Origin: Ligustrum vulgare
Taxonomy: Eukaryota; Streptophyta; Magnoliopsida; Lamiales; Oleaceae
Assembly: GCA_963555705.1 (NCBI GenBank)
Contig: OY743168.1
Location: 97,256,925-97,320,924 of the forward strand
Direction of reading: 5' to 3'
Length of the DNA: 64,000 nt
The notes under the pieces were generated by a model. It did no database searches and was not told the origin of the DNA. It worked only from the letters and a program-made list of their open reading frames with translations. Positions 35,013 to 44,483 of the stretch are shown here, piece after piece (the first letter of the stretch is position 1; each line of letters begins with the position of its first letter). The position numbers and the translations under genes were made by a program.

Positions 35013-36527
35013 TCTATCTACAATTCTACAATATATTAAAACTGAGGATTAGAGAGAACCAGTTGATTTTCTATTTTACCTTTACATATTTAATTATATG
35101 TTCAATACACCCTTACCCCTTAATTAATAACATTAAATATTAAATTTATAATATTATAATATAATTTCATAATATTTATTTAGTATTAAGTTAATTTATT
35201 AATTAACAATTTATTATATTACAATCTAATAATTTATAATTTTTTTAAATAATTTCATATTATCATATTTTTTCATTTATTTAGTATTAAGAAAAGAAAA
35301 AAAATTACTTCATCATTTAAAAAATATTATTACTATTATAATATCTCAATATATACTTAAAATATATTACTCATTTGAGATGAGTGAAAAATACATGATT
35401 TTTTATTTTACACTTATATATTTAGTTATATACACAATATACTCTTACCTTCTTATTTAATAAAATTAAATATTAATTTATTATCTAACAATTACAATGT
35501 TATAATATAACTTCATATTAGTATATTTTCTCATTTATTTACTATAAATTCATTTATTATCTAACAATTTACAATTTTATAATATCTTTTTACATCATCA
35601 TCATCATAATCATCATATTTTATACTTTTTTTTTTCATTTATTTATCATTAAGATTAAGAAAAGAAGAAAAATTACAATGTCATTTAATAAATATTATGA
35701 CAATATGACTATGGGTCTATTCGGCGGCCTTGGAGGAATTATAATGTATTTTATTTACGTTTTCTAGGAAATTAAAATGTGCGATTGAAAAGTGAAGAGA
35801 AAAAATATGTATGGTTAAAAAATGATTTTAAAAATTGTTTATGATATAAATTGAATTAACCCCAGCAAATAATGAATTATATTCATTCAAATGATAGATG
35901 AACAATTTTCAGTAAGTCATTCTTTGCAATTATCATTAAGAAAGCTCAAAGATAAATATTTTCTACTATTGAAATATAACTACTTGAATATGTATTATCA
36001 CATAGGAAACTATATGTAGCATTATCTCACGGATTTTCAATATAAACAGTAAGAATATTGATAAAAGCAGAAAATAAAGTAAGAGAAGTTGTGAAACGTT
36101 GACAAAAATAATGTATAAATAAAGTGTTATTATAATAAAGGCTTTACGTTTCAGTTTATTCAACATATTCACATTATATACATAATTTCATAAAAATAAA
36201 ATTTAGTCATATGTATTCTTTTTAACAATTTTAATTCTTCATTTGACAATATCAATTACATCAACTACTTTAAAAAATTGTATTGATATTTCAAAAAAGT
36301 CATGCATATCATTTATCCTATACATAAGCAATATTGACAATGCACGAATGTGAGTCTTTTTGTCTATATATGTTAATAAAATTAAGAAATAAATTTTCAC
36401 CATTTTTTACGACATAAAATTATTTTTTATTATTTTAATAAAATTGTAAATCGTTGAATTGTTTTATCATCTTTACGAGAAAACTGATCATGAATTAAAT
36501 GTTTTAGAAATTGTACCACGAACATAT
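35013..36527. mobile_element. Possible Helitron-derived AT-rich segment, 3' boundary unknown
   Basis: Begins TCTATCTACAATTCTACAAT exactly where homology of the upstream 3' LTR stops; TCTA...ATATTAAAA is a common plant Helitron 5' end. Internal blocks recur (TTTCTATTTTACC..., near 35070 and 35390). A degraded hairpin-like tract lies near 36335. No RepHel ORF. The outer end could not be fixed; the coordinates run to the next element. Confidence 0.4.
35735..35845 (-). repeat. Dispersed short repeat copy
   Basis: AAATGTGCGATTGAAAAGTG, then ATGTATGGTTAAAAAATGAT, the reverse-orientation family pattern. Confidence 0.5.
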
Positions 36528-36825
36528 TGTAGCGACCAAGAATTTTTACGCGATTAATAATTATTTTAATAGAAAATCATGTCGCTACTATTTCACCCAT
36601 TTTTATTAAGTTAACGCCACGACGTATTCGTATAGCCAAGTCAAGAAATAATCGAGATCGTTCGATTTTAAATTAAATTCCGAATTTCTAAAAATATCTC
36701 CATTCTCTTGATTTAAAGTATATTAAGTCTAAGTACTTAATTCAATGTTATCCCAATATTTATTTGTACAAAAATTACTTTTATTATTTAAATTAAGAAA
36801 ATATATGCAAGCATGAGAGGTTCCA

Positions 36826-37238
36826 TTATATATAATAATTATGAGAATCTTAATTTAATAAATATGGAAAAGTATATAAATGGTTGATAGATTCCATTAT
36901 ATGTAATCATGAAGAGCATAATATTTGTATAAATATGGAAAAGTATATGAATGAATTATATACTCCATTATATATAATCATGAAGAGCATAATATTTGTA
37001 TAAATATGGAAAAGTATATGAATGATTGATAAGACTCCATTATATGTAATCATGAAGAGCATAATATTTGTATAAATATGGAAAAGTATATGAATGAATT
37101 ATATACTCCATTATATATAATCATGAAGAGCATAATATTTGTATAAATATGGAAAAGTATATGAATGATTTATATACTCCATTATATATAATCATGAAGA
37201 GCATATTATTTGTATAAATATGGAAAAGTATATGAATG
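36826..37238. repeat. 71-bp tandem array, about 6 copies
   Basis: Unit of the form CATGAAGAGCATAATATTTG...GGAAAAGTATATGAATGA...CTCCATTATATATAAT. The first copies are degenerate; the last four are nearly identical. Confidence 0.92.
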
Positions 37239-37317
37239 GTGCTTTACTTTAAGAAAAGGATGTGTTAAAATTAATAGAATTGAATGATTATGTTTACAAT
37301 ATGCCAACTTTATACAT

Positions 37318-37328
37318 CTATTTAAACC
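37318..37328 (+). promoter_or_regulatory. TATA-like element in the solo LTR
   Basis: CTATTTAAACC followed by a pyrimidine/CA-rich stretch resembling a transcription start region. Inferred LTR promoter. Confidence 0.45.
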
Positions 37329-37465
37329 CATCTCTTTTACACACAACTCTACACATATACACTTATTTCCAACCTCTTGACAAAATCCACAAGTAAGAGA
37401 AATTCAAGGTGGTCAAGAAAGTTTTGGTCCATTTACTACTACACTTCATTTTAATCTTTTAAAAG

Positions 37466-38710
37466 GTAAGTATATCTTATGTTTTTATGAAAATTAAGTA
37501 TGTTGTTATGAAATGTAAGTATATCTTATGTTTTTATGAAAATTAAGTATGTTGTTATGAAATGTAAGTATATCTTATGTTTTTATGAAAATTAAGTATG
37601 TTGTTATGAAATGTAAGTATATCTTATGTTTTTATGAAAAGTAAGTATGTTTTTATGAAAGGTAAATATACCTTATGTTTTTATGAAAAGTAAGTATGTT
37701 TTTATGAAAGGTATTACCTTATGTTTTTATGAAAAGTAAGTATGTTTTTATGACAAGTAAGTATATCTTATGTTTTTATGAAAATTAAGTATGTTGTTAT
37801 GAAATGTAAGTATATCTTATGTTTTTATGAAAATTAAGTATGTTGTTATGAAATGTAAGTATATCTTATGTTTTTATGAAAAGTAAGTATGTTTTTATGA
37901 AAGGTAAATATACCTTATGTTTTTATGAAAAGTAAGTATGTTTTTATGAAAGGTATTACCTTATGTTTTTATGAAAAGTAAGTATGTTTTTATGACAAGT
38001 AAGTATATCTTATGTTTTTATGAAAATTAAGTATGTTGTTATGAAATGTAAGTATATCTTATGTTTTTATGAAAATTAAGTATGTTGTTATGAAATGTAA
38101 GTATATCTTATGTTTTTATGAAAATTAAGTATGTTGTTATGAAATGTAAGTATATCTTATGTTTTTATGAAAATTAAGTATGTTGTTATGAAATGTAAGT
38201 ATATCTTATGTTTTTATGAAAATTAAGTATGTTGTTATGAAATGTAAGTATATATCTTATGTTTTTATGAAAAGTAAGTATGTTTTTATGAAAGGTAAAT
38301 ATACCTTATGTTTTTATGAAAAGTAAGTATGTTTTTATGAAAGGTATTACCTTATGTTTTTATGAAAAGTAAGTATGTTTTTATGACAAGTAAGTATATC
38401 TTATATTTTTATGAAAAGTAAGTATGTTTTTATGAAAGGTAAATACACCTTATGTTTTTATGAAAAGTAAGTATGTTTTTATGACAAGTAAGTATATCTT
38501 ATGTTTTTATGAAAAGTAAGTATGTTTTTATGAAAGGTAAATACACCTTATGTTTTTATGAAAAGTAAGTATGTTTTTATGACAAGTAAGTATATCTTAT
38601 ATTTTTATGAAAAGTAAGTATGTTTTTATGAAAGGTAAATACACCTTATGTTTTTATGAAAAGTAAGTATGTTTTTATGACAAGTAAGTATATCTTATGT
38701 TTTTATGAAA
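37466..38710 (+). repeat. 49-bp tandem array with higher-order structure, about 25 units
   Basis: The basic unit GTAAGTATATCTTATG...TTATGAAAT repeats exactly every 49 bp at 37466, 37515 and 37564. Each unit is a dimer of two similar halves starting GTAAGTAT or TTAAGTAT. Variants A (AAAATTAAGTATGTTG), B (AAAAGTAAGTATG), C (GTAAATATACC) and D (GTATTACC, shorter) occur in the order AAA-B-C-D, then AA-B-C-D, then AAAAA-B-C-D, then alternating late types. Whole blocks were therefore duplicated. Confidence 0.95.
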
Positions 38711-39228
38711 ATGTTTGGATCATTGCTATGAAATCAATCTCACAAGATTGTTATGGGTTCCATATGATATGTTTATGATTATGCTAAGGGGACCGGAGTT
38801 TAGTAGCGCTACACATAAGAATTCTTGCCATTTAAGTTCGGTAAAATTCTTGTGTCTCCCTATGTTTATGAGTATTTCGATCCTATCCTATGTTATGATG
38901 AAAATGATCCATATGCTTTCAAAAGAAAATTTATGCTTGGTATACTTACTGGGATTTTATAAATCTCACTCCACGATATTTACCATTTTCAGATAATTGA
39001 AGGTTCGAGGCGGTCAACATGGAAATGGCAAAAGTGGTTAAGATTGATGAGATAATTATGTTGAACTTTATGTAAGAAAATTATGTTCTATTTTTATTCA
39101 CAGATAAAATTATGGGATTCTAATTATTCTTTTGAATAATTTTACATTACTATTTAAGTCTCGATAATATGATATGAGTCACTTTTAGTGGCACTCGAAT
39201 GGTCGAGAATTCGGGTCGTCACACATAT

Positions 39229-40369
39229 CAACTCCATTTCTAGAATTAACTTTAAATAAATGAAAATTTCTTTTTTAAAAAAATTTTGAACTACAAAATT
39301 AGGCTCATACAATACATGTGCAAAACTAAACTTATATATTCTCCTTAAGATCGACGTTTTTCTTTTCATATAATTCTTCATCATATTCTTCCCAAAAAGA
39401 TGTGTATGATAGACTTTTTTTGGTATAATTTGATTTTTAAGCATTAATTATTAATTTCAAGTGTTTTTCTAAAAAAATAATCATTAATTTTAATAAATAT
39501 TGTAACATTAATTGATTATTCTTTCTTCAGTAGTGACAATTTCTTTATTCATATTGTTACATTTTTTAATAAAATTACTAACCGATCAATTGTTTAATAG
39601 AAATTACATGAACCAATTATTAAAATCTGTAACATATTTTTGAATATTTTAGTTATTTAGATTTATAATAATGAAAAATAGAAAAATGAACAGAATCAGA
39701 AAATAAATAAAAATAATGTGAAAATGATGAATGAATTGAAGAAATCTCAAGTTTGTATAATTAACCAACCTTAATTGGATTTGCCTTAAAAATTCGTATA
39801 GTTATTATTTATTTTAATTTGATGAGAAAAAAATCAGAACAAAAATTAATCATGTATGACTAAAATGAATTTAGTTAACTAATTATAGATATTATTATAG
39901 GACTTAAATGATATAATTTAAAATTAATTAGATATTGAGGAAAAAAAAATAAAAGATAAAACTTTATGATTTATTTTTCATATGATTTTAATGATAATAT
40001 ATTTATAATTTGCTCTCACCTATTAGCTTGCATTAAATTTCTCAATGTGATATTTAATTTAACACCCATATTACATGTTTTTCGATTTCAAAATAATAGA
40101 ATAATTATTAAAAGAATAAGAATAAAATAGAAAAAATAAATTTTGATGTTATTAATAACATAGTACGGATGTCAATGCAATTAATGATACATGTAAAATA
40201 ATAATTCCTAAAATATTTAATGTACTATTTTTTTAGTAAAAAAATTCCAAATTTAGAAAGTGATTTTGGCAGAAAACTATGTATGTATTTTGGTGACGAT
40301 TATTCTACTTTTATATATATATATATTAAGAATTAAGATGAAGATTAAGATTAAGATATCTTTTTAAAA
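39229..40369. other. AT-rich intergenic region, no gene seen
   Basis: Long A/T runs and no coding-like frame. It ends in the CT microsatellite. Confidence 0.5.
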
Positions 40370-40382
40370 CTCTCTCTCTCTC

Positions 40383-40434
<52 letters not shown>
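40370..40434. repeat. (CT)n-(CA)n compound microsatellite
   Basis: About 27 CT units with one CA interruption, followed by a short CA run. Confidence 0.95.
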
Positions 40435-40435
<1 letters not shown>

Positions 40436-40438
40436 TAT

Positions 40439-41287
40439 TATGGGTGAACCCATAAATTGCTAAACCGGAAAATCAAACCAAATTGCAACAAATTATTTGA
40501 TTTGGTTTGGATTATGCTTCAATTGTCGAAATCGCGATTTCAAACAGTCAATCCGTCAAATTTTAAAAAAAAAATATAGGTAAATGTTCAATTTTAAAAA
40601 AAAATGCCGCATACTTTTTACTCTAAACAAAATCAAAATTAAGGAGTTAAAAATTAATTTTTTCAAATCCACGGTCATTTGGAAAGAGTTCCCGCTCTTA
40701 CATTTCATAATCATCATTCACGATATTTTCTTAAAATAAAGATTTTAAGGTAAGATTTAACTACAATTTATTTAAGAAAATTTTAAATTTTTGCGCCTAT
40801 ATGATTAATTTTTATTTATCAACATGAATTGATTTACTATGTATCTTGCAGATGCTGCAATAATTATTATTTGATCTACATTCTGTATTAGATTTACATG
40901 CAATCGTCATTTATTGAAGTCTCTTTTCGATATTTGCATGATAGAAAGTTAGTATATGATTGTTTGACAACTGTTAGAAAGACATCCTTCTGCGTTGTAT
41001 TACGGTTGTTTGTGGCAACACAATTTGTTATACCAACAAATTATTATTACATGAATCTCTGAAGATTTTTTTCAGTGACTAATCATGATATGGTTAATGC
41101 ATTGAATTTATGGAATCTACCTCATTTGTTGACAAACCGCGATTTCGAACCACACCAAAAAGCAAAAAATAGTTTGGATTGGTTTGGTTTAGAAAATGTT
41201 TGATTTGGTTTGAAAAAATCTCAAATTGTTTAAATGATTTTGTTTGAAATCTCGTTACAAGTCGTCCAACCAAAACCGTGCTCACTA
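40439..41287. mobile_element. hAT-like element with AAACC-rich ends, about 850 bp
   Basis: The left end TATGGGTGAACC and right end (reverse complement TAGTGAGCACGGTTTTGG) face inward. Both subterminal regions are rich in AAACCAAACC-type motifs (ATTTGGTTTGGATT, GGTTTGGTTTAGAAAA). No matching TSD or transposase found; the boundaries are approximate. Confidence 0.5.
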
Positions 41288-41528
41288 CTAGTATTTATTC
41301 CATACATAGATGGTTGATTGTCGAGCTATACAATCAAACTAGGTCCATTACGAAAAACTTTCTCCTATCTACATGAGATCCAAAACTTTTTAATTACAGG
41401 TTCAGTCAACCTGTATCAAAATTTATTAAAAAACTGATTTTAATCTATGGGACTAGAAGAAGTGGTGCTTCTTTTCAAGTGTCTCTTCTAGTTTTACAAT
41501 AGATTCCCTATATCTTTTGGTGAAATTA

Positions 41529-41662
41529 TTTCCCTCCCCGTCACGACGGGGAGGGAACAATTTCCCCTCCCCCTCACAAAGAAGTGGGCCCCCACACACC
41601 CCAGGGGCCCACCCCCCTTGTGAGGGGCGGGTTTTTTCCCTTCCCGTTACGGGGAGGGGAAA
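41529..41662. repeat. GC-rich foldback, arms about 60 bp
   Basis: Left arm TTTCCCTCCCCGTCACGACG...CCCCTCACAA...GTGGGCCCCC pairs imperfectly with right arm AGGGGCCCAC...TTGTGAGGGG...GTTACGGGGAGGGGAAA. A smaller hairpin (CCCTCCCCGTCACGACGGGGAGGG) lies in the left arm. Very GC-rich in an AT-rich region. Confidence 0.85.
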
Positions 41663-41669
41663 AAGGCTA

Positions 41670-42200
41670 TCTAAGGATGTGTTTGATTGAAAAGATGAAA
41701 AATAGATGAAAATAAAATATGTTTCAGGAAATTGAATTGTCTGAAAAATATTTTTATAGAAAATATCAATTGGATGTGTTTGATTGAATTTAGTTTCTAG
41801 GTAGAAAAAGTAAGAAATTTTCTAAGTTTTATTGTTTGATTGACATTATTCTTCATGAGAAATTTGGTAAACTTGACTTATTTTAGTAAAAAAAAAAAAA
41901 TTAATATTTATTTGTACGTACTGTCTCAATTAAGCAAAAAAAAAAAAAAAAAGAACTGAAATCGTTTTAAATAAAAAAAAAAGAAAAAAGAGAAGACCCA
42001 AACCCATTTTCCACCTTTGATGGAAAAAGTTTCCGCACACAATTGGTGGGAAAGTAATTTCCAGCAAAACAAAGAAAATCCCATCACGTGCATGAAAGTA
42101 GGAATTGGATTTCCAAGGAAAAAATGGCAATCATACACCATGAAACATGGAAAATATTCAAGAATTTTCCTAGTTCCATGGAAAATTTTACAAATCAAAC
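41670..42200. other. Diverged GTGTTTGATT-type repeats, no gene seen
   Basis: AAGGATGTGTTTGATTGAAA (41675) and TTGGATGTGTTTGATTGAAT (41770) resemble ends of Harbinger-like MITEs. The far end is not resolved. Confidence 0.4.
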
Positions 42201-42520
42201 ACTCTCTTCAACAATCCAATTCATTTCATACAAACCACAAATATATTATGTAAGTACAAAAAGTCACAAATGCACAAATATCCCCATTTTTTTTTATCAA
42301 ACAATATCCCCATTATTGATGTTACCAGTGACATTGAAATGTAAACTTCTGAATAGTATTGGGCACAAAACTACAAATTAGTCATTATCTTGATGAAAAA
42401 GGGAAAAGTTGAATAATAATGAAATAATTCTAAGATTCATAAATTAGACCATGTTTGGTTGCGGGAAAATGGACCACCGCCTTGGTGGTTGGTGGTGATG
42501 GTAGCGACAACCAGAGAGAT

Positions 42521-43771
42521 TAGGTATGAACAAATAAACCGCCACCCTGTTAAACCGAATCAAACCGCAACAAATGATTTGGTTAGGTTCGATTTCAAAC
42601 GCGAAATAGTTTGGTTTTGTTTGGTTTGGAAAAATTTCAAACCGCTTTAAACGATTTGATTTAGGTTTCAATTATCTAAACCACAACCCGTCAAGTTTTA
42701 AACAAAGTATAAAAAATGAGTGTATATCAAATTCAAATTGTTATTGAAACCTTTAAGTCATTTTGAGTGCTGCTTTGATTTCTTTTTTCAATAGAAATGA
42801 GTTATAAACCTTTACAAAATTTGGATGTGGTCTTGAAAGATTTCTAACAACTGTCAATTGCAAAAAAATGTCATGTTTGATCCCTCCTATAAGTATTCGA
42901 ACCCCATTCCCTACTACTCTCTCGGTCTCATAAAGATATTTTTTTTACTCATTTTCACACAGATTAAGAAATGTCAATTAATGTTGTTTGAAAATAAGTT
43001 TTACAATCTCTTTTCCTAATATATCCTAATAAATTTTGTAATTTCCCACAAAATTGAAAGAGTATAAATTCATCTAAACTAATAAAAAAGACATTAAATA
43101 AGGGAAAAATGAGATATAAAATATTAACTCCACTCTAAAAAAAAGAAAGTAGACTATTTTTTTTGGACAGACGAAAAAAGAATAGTGGACTATCTTTGGA
43201 TGGATGCAGTTTCAATCGAAGGACTTTATTAAAAAAAAAAAAAAACTAGAAGATAATTTATGACACATATTTATAGCATACTGAATAGAAGAAATACTCT
43301 TGCAGTAATACAGTATGTTGTCTTTTATTTATATGAATGGTTCTGAACCAGTGCAGTAAATCTAATTTGTAGTTACAACCTGCCGGAGTAATCTCATTGC
43401 CAATGTGAGTTGCATCTCGAAAAAAATTCAAGAACATCTTTTGACGTAATCTACGTAATGGTTGGTATGTATTTTTTAGTTGTCGACCACAAAGTTGGTG
43501 TTGATCATTCACTCAATTTTGTGGATCAATTACGAAATCTGTGATCTTTGTTATTGATAGATTAATCATTCATTCATTCTTCCATTATTGTACAAAAATG
43601 TGACTTGATTTTGGATCTACTAATTTATTTAATTGCAAACCATGGTTTTAAACCACACCAAACTGCAAAAAAAAAGGTTTGATTTTGGTTTGAAAAAAAT
43701 TCAAATCATTTTAAACGGTTGGATTTGAAATTTTGCTACAAACTGTCAAACCAAATCGTGTTCACCCCTAA
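42521..43771. mobile_element. hAT-like element with AAACC-rich ends, about 1.25 kb
   Basis: The left end TAGGTATGAACAAATAAACC matches the right end in reverse complement (TAGGGGTGAACACGATTTGG). Subterminal AAACCG and GGTTTGGTTT motifs occur at both ends (42540-42680 and 43640-43750). The 8-bp flanks agree at only about 5 of 8 positions. No transposase ORF. Related to 40439-41287. Confidence 0.6.
42910..43206. mobile_element. Possible nested Stowaway-like MITE
   Basis: The left side starts ACTCTCTCGGTCTCATAAAG, a Stowaway-like end. The right side (AGTGGACTATCTTTGGATGG) is not a clear mirror image. Low confidence. Confidence 0.25.
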
Positions 43772-43800
43772 GAGAGACGGGCTACGAATCAATAAATTGG

Positions 43801-44427
43801 TAGTGATGGCAATGGGTCGGGTATGGGTCGGATTTTCCAAACCGGTACCCTGCCCACTAAATATTTACAACCTCCATACCCTACCCATATACTCATTTAA
43901 AAATTGCGGGTCGGGTGCAGGTCGGAGGCGGGTTTGCTTCTATACCCATTTAAAATCCATTACTAATTATTTATTTTTTTAGGCTATAAAAAGGTTATAG
44001 GTGCTCCGGATTAACTTGAATCAGTTAATATTGTGCTTCACTTGAATTTGAGTTGAAAAAAGTTTGTTATATGTTGAAATTATACAAGCGAATTTGAACA
44101 ATTTTTTTAGACGTTAACAAAGTCAATAGTTTAAACATATTAAGGTTTAGACGATAATAATGTCAATAGATATTTGGGTTCTATTTTTTATTTATTTTTT
44201 TTAAACAATCACTTTTGTTTTAAATTTTATAATTTTTTAAGGAAATTAATGGGTATGCGGGTCGGGTATGGGTATTGTAGTAAAACCCACATCCGACCCA
44301 TACCCATGTCGGGTTTTAAAATTTACCTCCATACCCTACCCACGAACCCATTTAGTTGGGTAATCCCCGCCCATTTATGTCGGGTCTCCATCGGGTATCG
44401 GGTTCGTGAGTATTATTGCTATCCCTA
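43801..44427. mobile_element. hAT-like element with GGGTCGGG-type ends, 627 bp
   Basis: The left end TAGTGATGGCAATGGGTCGG and right end (reverse complement TAGGGATAGCAATAATACTC) are imperfect inverted repeats. Flanks TAAATTGG (43793-43800) and ATAATTGG (44428-44435) match at 6 of 8. The interior has many GGGTATGGGT and TACCCTACCC motifs. Same type as 32417-32761. Confidence 0.7.
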
Positions 44428-44483
44428 ATAATTGGAAACAAAAAATGAAAATATTTATGTTTATGTTATGTGACAAAACCTAA

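Larger units (their letters stand above)
36528..39223 (+). mobile_element. Solo LTR, 2696 bp, TSD CATAT, containing two tandem arrays
   Basis: Starts TGTAGCGACC and ends GGGTCGTCACA. The outer ends are near inverted repeats (TGTAGCGACC versus TGTGACGACC). A perfect 5-bp duplication CATAT lies at 36523-36527 and 39224-39228. It contains a 71-bp array (36826-37238), a TATA-like element (37318), a leader-like stretch and a 49-bp array (37466-38710). No gag-pol, so a solo LTR is inferred; assignment to Ty3/gypsy is likely from the ends but unproven. Orientation is taken from the promoter-like layout. Confidence 0.85.

Noticed and set aside
36826..38710. CRISPR-like array
   Set aside because: Repeats are contiguous without unique spacers and lie inside a plant LTR flanked by a TSD.
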